From contig DZAX01000001.1 in the NCBI GenBank assembly GCA_022729705.1, positions 62,001-126,000 of the forward strand: a DNA stretch of 64,000 bases, written 5' to 3'. Below the pieces are notes generated by a model, which saw only the letters and a program-made list of their open reading frames with translations, was not told the origin of the DNA and did not search any database. This DNA is from Helicobacter cetorum (GTDB lineage: Bacteria; Campylobacterota; Campylobacteria; Campylobacterales; UBA6016). The first letter of the stretch is position 1. Every line of letters starts with the position of its first letter. This document shows positions 44,901 to 53,719 of this stretch, in pieces. The position numbers and the translations under genes are program-made.

Positions 44901-47900
44901 TATTTTTTTCCTTCGTTGTAAGCCTCGATAAGCGCGTTGACATACTCAGGTTTTTTGTTATTTAACACCTTAAAAGTAGATAAAATATACTCTAGCTCAT
45001 CTTTGGAAATATCATACATTTTTGCTACTATGCAGTCGTTTTGTATTTTTAACATATCTATCTGTTTTTGTGTTTTTGGCAAATCATTTTTTGCAATACC
45101 AAACTCTCTTGCTAGCTCTTCAAAACTTTCAAAATCATTACTTAGCGTTAGCATTAGCGAATTTATTACAAGTTGTTTATAGTTTTGCAAAATCTCATCA
45201 TCGCTAAGTTGTGGCAGAGGCAATCTCATCAGATATGTTTTGCTAACATGTATTTGAACCATTTGGCGTACTAAAAAATCTACAATGATAGAATCAAAAA
45301 CAGCCTGTGCAAACAAAAGCCTAACAGTTGAAATTTGTTTTATAGCAATAGTATTATTTTCAATAATATAAGTTTTAGAGCAATTTGCAAATAAAGTATG
45401 TCCAAAACCACAATCTTTTGGCAACATAGAAAATACTAGTGTGCGTTCATTTGTATCGCTCGAAACTTCACGAAAACCTAACCTAAAAAACTCTCTATCA
45501 AATTTTACAAACTGGTGCAGCTGTTTTAAATTTTTTGCGCTGTCTTTTCCGTTATACGCTAATCCAAAATACTCCAGTACGGCTCTTATTTGCGGCGTGG
45601 CGTCAGTTTTTAATGCCGGATAAATATCGCTTACAATTCGCCTTGCCTCTGTGTCTATTATATGGCTATCAAAAACTGTTTTATCTAAATAATATTTTGG
45701 TTTTTCAAAATTAGAATGATACTGCCATATCATTTTGCCCTCATATAGCGGCAAAAGCCCGTCTCGGCGCTCTTCTATAAAAATACTTTTGTCGTTTGTC
45801 ATATCAAGTTCACGCCTAAAATCAAGCCACTCTTCGCTCAACGGCGCATATTTTGCATAGCATTTTTTTACTATATCCAAATCGCTTGAGCGCCTTAGCT
45901 CCATCAGAGATAGATAGTTTGGGCTTAGAATTTTTAGCGTATTTAAATCATACTCTATAATTTCGTCTTGGTTTTGCAAAGACTCAGTGTTTGTTTTATA
46001 AAACATTGTTTTTATAGGCGTATTTTTTGGCAAAGAGTTTTCTATTTGCATAAGCGCAAATTTGTAACTTCTATGAATATCATCAAAAATGGCGTCGTTA
46101 TTTTCAAAGCTATAAAAAATATTTAAATTGTACTTTTCAAATATCTCTTTGCGTAAATTTGTACTACCCTCTTCAAACATCAGCGCACTTGGTAACACAT
46201 AGTTTAATGTGCCGTTTTGGTTTAGCAAAGATAGATTTTTTTCGACAAAAAATCTAAATAAGTTACCATCCCCAGAGCCTTTGTTTAACGGATATCCGTT
46301 TTTATAATACACATTTACTTTGTATGTATAATCTTGCTCTTTTTCATATTTTGCTTTAATATGATTTTTAAAAAGTAAATTATCTTTTGTCTCTTTTTTC
46401 TTGCTGTCTATGAGCGTGCGGTAGTTGCTTACAAATTGCGGGAAAAAGTCGGTATCGCTAAATTTTGTTTTATCCCAAGGCGGATTACCGATAATAATAT
46501 CAAACCCATTTTGCTCATTAAAAAGCGTATCTTTATGGCAAAAAACCTCTGGAAACTCTATTTCGTAATTAAAAAACGAATACTCTTTTGCATATTTTGT
46601 AATCTCTTTTATTAGGCTTACATTTTGTTCATCAAAAATTTGCTCCGCAATACCTACCTCTGCTTTTATATTGGCAAAGAGTGTAGCATTTTGCTTTTCG
46701 TGTTTTTTGAACTCCAAAAGCGTTACAACATTAAGTGCGGTATTTAGCTTTTGCAGTTTTGGCACAATTTCATTTTTATATATAGCTTTTGACTCTTCTA
46801 TCTCTAAAGTTGTTGTGTCTTTGAGATTATCTAGGCGTTCGTATACTTTTGAAAGTTCTTCAAACTCTGTTGCAAAATTGCTATTAAAAAGCGTCTTGCC
46901 ATCACCTTTGCCAAACAGCGCCAAAAACTCTTTTATTTGCGAGCCAATTAGCGCATTGCCGCATTTGATATGGTGCTCTATAAAACTAAGAGGTGTACCA
47001 AAAATAAAGCTATCCATCCATAGACTAAGGCGTGTTAGCTCAACGGCAAACGGGTTTAAGTCAACGCCAAAAATTAGCTTTTTAAGCAGTATGCGTTTTA
47101 ACACATCCATTTCGTCAATTTGCGCTCCGCTGATATATTTTGCAACGCTTTGTTCTATTTTCTCTTTCTCACTAGCCACAATCTCTTTTATACCTGAACT
47201 GTTCTCGTACAAATCTAGCGCTTTAGAAGCTATAAAATCTAACGCCTCTACCAAAAAATGTCCGCTGCCGCAAGAGTTGTCTAGTATTTTTAAATCTAGC
47301 AGATTTTTTTTGCTACTTAGCGCCGATTCTATCGCCTCTTTGACCAAAAAGCCGCTAAGCGATTGCGGCGTGTAGTAGCTTGCTGTAGTCTTGCGTGAAT
47401 TCGATGCGTTTTTTAGTATCAAATCGTTTTTTTGATAGCTCTCTTGCTTTGCTATTTTGTAATTTTTTGCAATTTGACCATAGTCGTATTCATCAAAAAA
47501 GCCGTCTATAAATTTTGTAGCGGTTTTTGATTTTTTGTCTGTATACTCCAAATAGTATGTATTTTCTTCCGCGACTTCAAACCTAAAGCTTAGTATCCCC
47601 TCATAAATTTTGCCGATATGCGCGATAGATAGAGTTTTAAAATCTCTTTTAAAAAGTGATTTACCGTCTTTTTGAAAATAAAACAAAGAATCCAAAATAA
47701 ACAGCAAAGTTTTATTATCTATAAGCTTTTTTGCATTTAAAAGCGGGGCTTTGTGCAAATCAAACAAGCCGCCGTTAAATAGCGGAATATCAACATCGTC
47801 ATCACCATGATCTAAAATCTCAAAAAGCTCTTTTAACTTTCTGTATCCGGTAAAATGTGAACCATCCGCGTCTTGCAAAAAGTTGTAAATTGCATTTAGC

Positions 47901-48802
47901 GAAAAATTTTTGTAGTGGGTGTGTTTATTGAGCGTATCTTCATATTTATCTTCAAAATAGACTATAAAAAGAACCCTAAAAATAAAATAAACGCTATTTT
48001 CGTAAATCTCTTCTATATTTGCAAAGTTGTTGTTTTTATAAATAGCGTTACCGACAGTTTGAAAAATAGAGGTTTGATTGTCATAGCCGTATATAACGCT
48101 CTTTAGATTCTCTTCGATACTTATTTTTGCCGCCTCATCTTTTTCGCGAATTTGCATCGCCGTGGATTGGCTATTTTCTAGTTCAAAATTTTGTTTTCTA
48201 AAAACATAGTAAAAATATTTAAATGCTTCTATGTCGCTGTTTTCGATTATAGCTTCTAGGTCTATTTCATAAAATACTTTTTGACTAGAAAACTTCCCAG
48301 AGTCGTAGTAGCGCCATTTTCTACCGTTAGTTAAAAAACCGTGCGTTATTTTTAGACTATTTAAGTAGTTTATGATTTGAAAGTGCGGGTTGTCTTTTAT
48401 GCGCTTATTGTCTATTTCAATATCATACGCTTTTGATTCACACAAAACGGATATAAACTTATTTGTGTAGTATCTCTCATTTTGTGGCAACGCCTCATAT
48501 AAGTTTTTATCCTCATCCGAGATAAAAAGCGTAAAATCAGGTTTATCTTGCTTGCCTTGAATAATTTTTATCTCTTGCCTAATTAGATTCCAACCGAGAG
48601 CAACTAAGACTTTAGATATAAAATCATCTTCAAACTGGTGTTCGTATTTCTTCTTAAAAGACTCTTTGTCGTATAAAGATTTTATATCATTAAATATTGG
48701 CGCAATATCATCGGTAAAGCTATATAATTTCGGAAACTCCTCTTTGATAGTATGCAGACTAAATAAATTATTTACAAGAAAATAGAATGGCTCTTGCCGC
48801 AT
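44900..48802 (-). CDS. Type IIG restriction–modification enzyme (Eco57I-like)
   Basis: 1300 residues from ATG 48802, which has GAGG six bases upstream; an ATG at 48814 is an alternative. N-terminal PD-(D/E)XK nuclease: KPDFTLF (Asp about 89), CESKAYD (Glu about 122, Lys about 124). Methylase core: ILDNSCGSGHFLVEAL (about 505), FGVDLNPFAVELTRLSLW, and catalytic motif GNPPWDK (about 768). The C-terminal 400 residues should contain the recognition domain. A single polypeptide carries cutting, methylation and specificity. It sits inside the cobamide operon between a CobD-like gene and cobQ. Confidence 0.9.
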   Translation of the reverse strand: MRQEPFYFLVNNLFSLHTIKEEFPKLYSFTDDIAPIFNDIKSLYDKESFKKKYEHQFEDDFISKVLVALGWNLIRQEIKIIQGKQDKPDFTLFISDEDKNLYEALPQNERYYTNKFISVLCESKAYDIEIDNKRIKDNPHFQIINYLNSLKITHGFLTNGRKWRYYDSGKFSSQKVFYEIDLEAIIENSDIEAFKYFYYVFRKQNFELENSQSTAMQIREKDEAAKISIEENLKSVIYGYDNQTSIFQTVGNAIYKNNNFANIEEIYENSVYFIFRVLFIVYFEDKYEDTLNKHTHYKNFSLNAIYNFLQDADGSHFTGYRKLKELFEILDHGDDDVDIPLFNGGLFDLHKAPLLNAKKLIDNKTLLFILDSLFYFQKDGKSLFKRDFKTLSIAHIGKIYEGILSFRFEVAEENTYYLEYTDKKSKTATKFIDGFFDEYDYGQIAKNYKIAKQESYQKNDLILKNASNSRKTTASYYTPQSLSGFLVKEAIESALSSKKNLLDLKILDNSCGSGHFLVEALDFIASKALDLYENSSGIKEIVASEKEKIEQSVAKYISGAQIDEMDVLKRILLKKLIFGVDLNPFAVELTRLSLWMDSFIFGTPLSFIEHHIKCGNALIGSQIKEFLALFGKGDGKTLFNSNFATEFEELSKVYERLDNLKDTTTLEIEESKAIYKNEIVPKLQKLNTALNVVTLLEFKKHEKQNATLFANIKAEVGIAEQIFDEQNVSLIKEITKYAKEYSFFNYEIEFPEVFCHKDTLFNEQNGFDIIIGNPPWDKTKFSDTDFFPQFVSNYRTLIDSKKKETKDNLLFKNHIKAKYEKEQDYTYKVNVYYKNGYPLNKGSGDGNLFRFFVEKNLSLLNQNGTLNYVLPSALMFEEGSTNLRKEIFEKYNLNIFYSFENNDAIFDDIHRSYKFALMQIENSLPKNTPIKTMFYKTNTESLQNQDEIIEYDLNTLKILSPNYLSLMELRRSSDLDIVKKCYAKYAPLSEEWLDFRRELDMTNDKSIFIEERRDGLLPLYEGKMIWQYHSNFEKPKYYLDKTVFDSHIIDTEARRIVSDIYPALKTDATPQIRAVLEYFGLAYNGKDSAKNLKQLHQFVKFDREFFRLGFREVSSDTNERTLVFSMLPKDCGFGHTLFANCSKTYIIENNTIAIKQISTVRLLFAQAVFDSIIVDFLVRQMVQIHVSKTYLMRLPLPQLSDDEILQNYKQLVINSLMLTLSNDFESFEELAREFGIAKNDLPKTQKQIDMLKIQNDCIVAKMYDISKDELEYILSTFKVLNNKKPEYVNALIEAYNEGKK

Positions 48803-48900
48803 ACATAACCTCATTTTTTTGGCTATTCTAACGTAAACTGGTTAATTCAAAATATAACGCGACGCATTTTTGCAAAAAGTTATTTTCGCAAATGCCTGAC

Positions 48901-49107
48901 TTAAAAACACCTTTCATATTCCGCCTCGTCCAACAACTCGCTTGATTCTCTAGCCCGTTTCACCCTTGCTTTTGCCTCTTGCAAGTCGGTAACGATAAAA
49001 GAGCTTTTTTCTTCTATCATCACACCGTCGCTTTTAAATACATTAAGCAAAGCCTTTATTTTTTCCGCCAAAATATCGTTTTGTATGGTTACGGTCAAAG
49101 TCTGCAT
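48901..49107 (-). CDS. Small antitoxin-like protein, orphan
   Basis: 68 residues: a beta-strand start (MQTLTVTIQNDILAEKIKALL) and a charged helical tail (TDLQEAKARVKRARESSELL), the shape of small antitoxins that pair with RelE/ParE toxins. No toxin frame is present on either side; only 98 bp separates it from the restriction gene. It could be a control protein for the neighbouring enzyme or a leftover antitoxin. Confidence 0.55.
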   Translation of the reverse strand: MQTLTVTIQNDILAEKIKALLNVFKSDGVMIEEKSSFIVTDLQEAKARVKRARESSELLDEAEYERCF

Positions 49108-49189
49108 TTTTGTTTCTTTTTATGGTTTTTTAATTGATTGATTCTAGCATATTTACTCCAAGCCAAAAAAACACTTTTGCATTTCCATA

Positions 49190-50284
49190 CTACCGAGACC
49201 ATAACCTCTCCACCCACAGCTCAAGCGTCCTATCGGGAATAAAATAGCTATCATCCTCTTTATCAATAAGCTCTCTTTTAAAAAGCGAGTCAAGAGCGGA
49301 TTGTAATGTTTGTTTCTTGATATTAAACTCATTTAAAACATTTTGGGCAAAAAAACCGGTTTTGTATTTTCCTATAATCTTTAGAGCTATTTTTTGATTG
49401 TTGTTTAGCGTATCAAAAATGATTTTATAGCTTGAGTCTTTGGAGTTGATTATCTCACATTTTATATCGTCAATTAACTCTTTTGTGATTTGTTTGTTTT
49501 TTACAATATAGAGCAGATGGAAGATATTTTGCATCATTTTTGTTTCATATTTTGCGATGTCACAGACATAATTTATCAAATTGTTGTCAATACTCAAAAA
49601 CTTAAGAACATACTCGCTTATATCCTCAAACTTCAAAGGCGGAAGCTCATAATGCCTAGCTATCTCGTATAATGGTGCTTGATATTCAAATAGTGACGTT
49701 AACAAGTGTCTTTTTGAGCCCAAAAAGATATACGACACAGCGCCTCGTTGCTGAATCTCTTTTCTAAGCATCGCGTCTAGCCTCACATCAATAATTGAAG
49801 CTATCTGCTGAAATTCATCTATGGCGATTACAACGCGACGCTCCCTTGAAAGCTCTCTAACCACGCTAAAAAAATCATCCATCATCTCCTCAAAATTAAG
49901 AGTTGAAACTACGGGCTTAATGGAATACTCAAGCGTATTCATATCAATAGTCGGCTCCACTCTCACCCTTTTAAATAGCGAAGCAAACTTTTTAATAACC
50001 GCTTTAATATCACCTTTTTGGGCGTTAGACAACGCTCTTAACAACTCTTTTGCAAAATCCTCTTTAGAGGTAATATCAAAAATATCAGCATAAACACAGA
50101 CATAGTCGTCTCTGTGCGTCTCAAAAAAACGCTTCACGAGCGAGCTTTTTCCAGTCCGTCTTTTGGAGTAGATAAGAATATTATTTGAGTATTCTAGCGT
50201 TTGAGACAGTGCCTCCATCTCCTCTTTTCTACCAAAAAAGTCACGACCTGTTGAAATCTTATCGTATGGAAATGGAGAGTGCAT
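49190..50284 (-). CDS. AAA ATPase (archaeal ATPase_2/ORC-like) with winged helix
   Basis: 364 residues. Walker A SKRRTGKSSLVKRF (about 39-52), Walker B VVIAIDEFQQI (about 152-162), sensor region YIFLGSKRH, and a C-terminal winged helix (about 300-360). This NTPase type occurs singly in accessory regions; its role is unknown. It is bracketed by a restriction enzyme and the cobamide genes, so it belongs to the insertion. Confidence 0.82.
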   Translation of the reverse strand: MHSPFPYDKISTGRDFFGRKEEMEALSQTLEYSNNILIYSKRRTGKSSLVKRFFETHRDDYVCVYADIFDITSKEDFAKELLRALSNAQKGDIKAVIKKFASLFKRVRVEPTIDMNTLEYSIKPVVSTLNFEEMMDDFFSVVRELSRERRVVIAIDEFQQIASIIDVRLDAMLRKEIQQRGAVSYIFLGSKRHLLTSLFEYQAPLYEIARHYELPPLKFEDISEYVLKFLSIDNNLINYVCDIAKYETKMMQNIFHLLYIVKNKQITKELIDDIKCEIINSKDSSYKIIFDTLNNNQKIALKIIGKYKTGFFAQNVLNEFNIKKQTLQSALDSLFKRELIDKEDDSYFIPDRTLELWVERLWSR

Positions 50285-50310
50285 ATAGCGCCTTTAGTAT
50301 TGAAATATAG

Positions 50311-50361
50311 ATACTATTAGTATAATACAATTAAAGCAAAGAAGTCAATACCAAAAGTATT
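50311..50361 (-). promoter_or_regulatory. Palindromic promoter/operator region of the AAA ATPase gene
   Basis: A perfect odd palindrome ATACTATTAGTAT at 50311-50323 overlaps -10-like sequence. A second dyad, AATAC/GTATT with a 5-base spacer, is at 50347-50361. Both are upstream of the ATPase start (50284). Repressor binding is inferred only. Confidence 0.4.
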
Positions 50362-50366
50362 CAAAT

Positions 50367-51386
50367 TTAAGGACAACAAAGCGCATCGCCAAGCGCCAAA
50401 ATATCCGCCTCGCCCCTCACTGCAAAACGCACATATCCGCTTTTCATAGCGTCGAAGTTTGAACAATCCCTTATTAATATCTTCTCTCTCGCCAAAATCT
50501 CTTGCAAAGCCGCCACAGAGAGCCGCAAGAGTCTAGCGCATAAATAGTTTGCCTTGCCCTCAAAAATATATTCAAACACTCCGCTACGCTCAAGCGTCTT
50601 GCGTAAAAGCTCCCTATTTGCGTCGTTTTGCTCTTTTGAACGCATATCAAAACTTTTGTCGTTTAGAGCCGTCGCCATATAGTATGCGTCAAAGCTAGAT
50701 AGCTTCCAAAGCGGCTCGCAAGATTTTAGAGCCGCTATATTTTTGGCGCATGAGGCGACAAAACCAATGCGAACGCCAGCTGCGCCGTAGTATTTGGTTA
50801 GCGACTTTACGACGTAGAGTTTTTCGTAGTTTTCCACCTCGCTTATTAGTGATGCACCATCTGTAAAATCCAAAAACGACTCGTCCACAATAATAGTGCA
50901 ATCAAGCCCCACCCACTCTCGCAAAAGTGCCGCCGCGTCATATAGTGCGCCATCGGGCGTAGAGGGATTTACAAATACGACCAACGAGCCGCGTTTTGGC
51001 TGTTTTGGCTCGCCGTGTCTATCAATAAACGTTATTTTTGCATTTTGCAGAGCGGCTATTTTTTTGTACTCCAGATAGATTGGAGCGTATAAAGTGACGC
51101 ATGAAGGCTTCAAAAATGAAAAAAGCGAGAAGATAGCGGCGCTTGCTCCATTGTAAAGCTCGATGTTTTTAGCCGGTGCGCCATATCTATGCTCCAACCC
51201 CGCCCGAAGCGCCGCATAGTCGTCGCTATTGTATGCGCTCAAAAACCCAAAATCGCTTGGCGTATCCACGCGAGGCTTTACAAAATTGATATTCGACGAA
51301 AAATCTATAATCTCCTCTTGCCTAGCCCCCATGGACTTTGCAAACCCCGCCGTATCAGCCCCATGTGCATACTCTTTCAACCGCAA
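50367..51386 (-). CDS. cobD: CobD/CobC-like PLP-dependent threonine-phosphate decarboxylase
   Basis: 339 residues, class I/II aminotransferase fold. HGADT... near the N-terminus, FSSNINF, IIVDESFLDF, and the PLP lysine in VVKSLTKYYGAAGVRIGF. It is predicted to decarboxylate L-threonine-O-3-phosphate to aminopropanol phosphate; in some Campylobacterota a homologue accepts serine phosphate for norcobamides, so specificity is open. It overlaps the CobT fusion gene by 10 bp. Confidence 0.85.
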   Translation of the reverse strand: MRLKEYAHGADTAGFAKSMGARQEEIIDFSSNINFVKPRVDTPSDFGFLSAYNSDDYAALRAGLEHRYGAPAKNIELYNGASAAIFSLFSFLKPSCVTLYAPIYLEYKKIAALQNAKITFIDRHGEPKQPKRGSLVVFVNPSTPDGALYDAAALLREWVGLDCTIIVDESFLDFTDGASLISEVENYEKLYVVKSLTKYYGAAGVRIGFVASCAKNIAALKSCEPLWKLSSFDAYYMATALNDKSFDMRSKEQNDANRELLRKTLERSGVFEYIFEGKANYLCARLLRLSVAALQEILAREKILIRDCSNFDAMKSGYVRFAVRGEADILALGDALCCP

Positions 51387-52861
51387 AACGCCTTATAAAT
51401 ACTCTCCACGCCTTTTAGCATATCCTCCTTGCTTTCGCCGTGCAAATATGCGTACGCCGTGAGTGCTCCAGCTCCTATCCCCTCTTTTACATACCCCTCC
51501 TCATAGAGTCTTAGGTTTTTAAATTCGCTATCCGCAAAGTTAAACGATGGATGAAAAGCTTTAATCGACGTATCTATCGCTGTTAATAAACCCGCTATAT
51601 CGCTATTTTTGTCCGTCGCAATCCACTCAGTCGTCACAATGGCGATACTCTCAAACAACTTTTCATACCCCAAAGCTTTGATAATAGCGCACACCGCCGC
51701 CATCTGCGTACCGCCGCCAAGCAGTACCGGCTTTGTCTTTGAGAGCTCTATCGCAAGCCCCGCCGTAAAAGGCTGCATCGTATCCCCAAAACGAGACAAT
51801 ACGTCAAATACATCAGTTTTGTCAAACTCTTCGCGAGCGAGAGCCTTTGCGACAACCTCCTCTTTTAGCGTCTTAATCGACGTATTTGCACCGCTAGAGG
51901 CAAACGCCCCATCACACTCATGACCAAGAGCCTTAACAACCGCGTAAGCCGTGGTAGTACCAGCCGGAACGCACTCTGAGAGAATAAAATAATCAGCCAA
52001 GTCCGCTATCTCGCCAGCCGTCTTGACGCCCTCGTCAAAAAGAGCCTTAGCATCCACATCCGCACCCTCCAAAATAGAGTTTGCCGCTTTAAAGCCAAGC
52101 GTTTTTACGTTGCATTGCGGCTTTATCGTAAGCCCTGTATCGACAAAGAATAGTTCAAACGGAACCAAAGCCTTTGCCGCCATACCAATAACCACAGGAG
52201 AGGGCGGACCATCCGGAGCTTTTGCAATATCCGGCATAGATTTTGGGTATCCTAGCTCCAATACTTCCATATCAAGGGCGGGTGTATATTCAATAAATCC
52301 CGGCAGTCCCGCCACGGTAATACCCTCAATTTCAGCTGTTTTTGTATAACCGCCGGAGAGTACAAACATAGCTTTTTTACCCCTCAAAGCCTCTAAAAAT
52401 CCTAAATCACCGTGTATGGACTTAATCTCTCCTCCAATTTTTTCGCAACCGCCCATTATCTCTCTCCAGTTTAAATTAAAATTTTTTTTCACATATTCGT
52501 TTTTATGCGGTACGTCGCACAGTGAGCAGTTTTGATGTATCTTGTCGCCGTATAGCTCTTGTTTGCCCTTCTTTGAAGAGATGGCGCATTCGCTATATAT
52601 CACAGCACCATCTTTTTGCCCTATTCCGCCGTCAAAAAACCGAAAGTTTGGGCAGGCGCATAGGTAGCAGTTTAGCGGCTCCATATCGTGACACTTTTTA
52701 TTTTTGGCGTATAGCGGACAAAAATCGCTTTCACAAAGCCGCATATTTTTATAATCAAAGTACTCTAATATCTCACTCTCCGCAAAGTCGCGTCCGCATA
52801 GTTTTTGGACTATCTTTGCATGTTTGGCGGCGTGAGACTCAAACCAAGATTTATAACTCAC
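51377..52861 (-). CDS. Cys-rich domain fused to archaeal-type CobT phosphoribosyltransferase
   Basis: 494 residues. The N-terminal about 140 residues are cysteine-rich (CESDFCPLYAKNKKC, NCYLCACPNFRF, NCSLCDVPHK), like the 'cysteine-rich small domain' I know as PF04071. The rest (about 150-494) resembles the archaeal/TIGR00303 nicotinate-nucleotide phosphoribosyltransferase: FVLSGGYTKTAEIEGITVAGLPG, ECVPAGTTTAY, LLGGGTQMAAVCAI and GIGAGALTAYAYLHG. It would activate the lower-ligand base for the cobamide. Divergent from the kinase gene, with only 30 bp between. Confidence 0.85.
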   Translation of the reverse strand: MSYKSWFESHAAKHAKIVQKLCGRDFAESEILEYFDYKNMRLCESDFCPLYAKNKKCHDMEPLNCYLCACPNFRFFDGGIGQKDGAVIYSECAISSKKGKQELYGDKIHQNCSLCDVPHKNEYVKKNFNLNWREIMGGCEKIGGEIKSIHGDLGFLEALRGKKAMFVLSGGYTKTAEIEGITVAGLPGFIEYTPALDMEVLELGYPKSMPDIAKAPDGPPSPVVIGMAAKALVPFELFFVDTGLTIKPQCNVKTLGFKAANSILEGADVDAKALFDEGVKTAGEIADLADYFILSECVPAGTTTAYAVVKALGHECDGAFASSGANTSIKTLKEEVVAKALAREEFDKTDVFDVLSRFGDTMQPFTAGLAIELSKTKPVLLGGGTQMAAVCAIIKALGYEKLFESIAIVTTEWIATDKNSDIAGLLTAIDTSIKAFHPSFNFADSEFKNLRLYEEGYVKEGIGAGALTAYAYLHGESKEDMLKGVESIYKAFCG

Positions 52862-52891
52862 TTAAAAGCCTTTTTACTCTAAAATTCACCG

Positions 52892-53719
52892 ATGAGCGTT
52901 ATAACAAAACTAACATTTAATCAAATATCCGCCGCCACACTCAGCATGATAGGCGAAGTTGCACAAAATGCGATAGAGTGCGAAAACGGCGTTTCAGACA
53001 CCGTCTACCGCGTCCAAACACAAGATAAAAGCTTTATCTTAAAACTATTTGAAAATGCGACATTTGAAGAGGCAAAAGCCGAAAAAGAGCTTTTAGAAAA
53101 GCTTAGCTCTTTGCCTGTTTTACAGCACGCCTGTGATATTTTCGAGCTTGAAAACAAACCGTGCGCCTTGTATGAAGCGACAAAAGGCGCTCACCCCGCC
53201 GAAATATCCGTTTTGCATATACGCCAAATAGGCGAGTTTTTGCGCTCTATGCACACCGCAACCCGCAATCTAACATCCAAAAATCCATCTTTTGCCAAGC
53301 TATGCGCATCAAAAAAAGCCGCTGCAAGCTCTACGCCGTTTGAGCCGTACGCCTATTTATTTGACGAAATGGCACTTTTGTCTGTTGAGGGCGTAATACA
53401 CGGCGATATATTTCCCGACAACCTCTTTTTTGAGGGCGAAAAACTTAGCGGCGTTATCGACTTTATCGAAGCTTTTGAGGGCTCTTTTTGTTTTGAGCTC
53501 GGCGTTGTCGCTTTTAGCTTTTGCAAAGACAAAGACGAGCTGGAGCACTCCAAACTATCCGCCCTCGCCGCCTCTTACGAAAATGTTTACGACGAGTCAT
53601 CCATAGCGCTCGCCGCCTCCTACGCCGCATTGTTTTACGGCGTTGGGCGATTTTGGCGCAGAGGCGACTATAGCGAGTGCCTTAGCTTTTTGAATAATAG
53701 CATCAAAACGCAGCTTTAA
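52892..53719 (+). CDS. APH-fold small-molecule kinase (homoserine kinase II-like) in cobamide cluster
   Basis: 275 residues. Kinase lysine in KSFILKLFE, catalytic loop VIHGDIFPDNLFFEG (about 166-180) and metal-binding GVIDFIEA (about 185-192), as in type II homoserine kinase, choline and ethanolamine kinases. The organism also has a GHMP-type ThrB (62009), so homoserine kinase is unlikely to be its job. Position between CobT and BtuB genes points to L-threonine (or serine/ethanolamine) phosphorylation for the nucleotide loop (inference). The 3' end overlaps btuB by 17 bp, convergently. Confidence 0.75.
   Translation: MSVITKLTFNQISAATLSMIGEVAQNAIECENGVSDTVYRVQTQDKSFILKLFENATFEEAKAEKELLEKLSSLPVLQHACDIFELENKPCALYEATKGAHPAEISVLHIRQIGEFLRSMHTATRNLTSKNPSFAKLCASKKAAASSTPFEPYAYLFDEMALLSVEGVIHGDIFPDNLFFEGEKLSGVIDFIEAFEGSFCFELGVVAFSFCKDKDELEHSKLSALAASYENVYDESSIALAASYAALFYGVGRFWRRGDYSECLSFLNNSIKTQL

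Noticed and set aside
46671..47375. 234-residue open frame antisense to the type IIG gene
   Set aside because: It lies fully inside the methylase core on the other strand, is Ser/Leu rich like other shadows of AT-rich coding DNA, and has no ribosome site or family motif.
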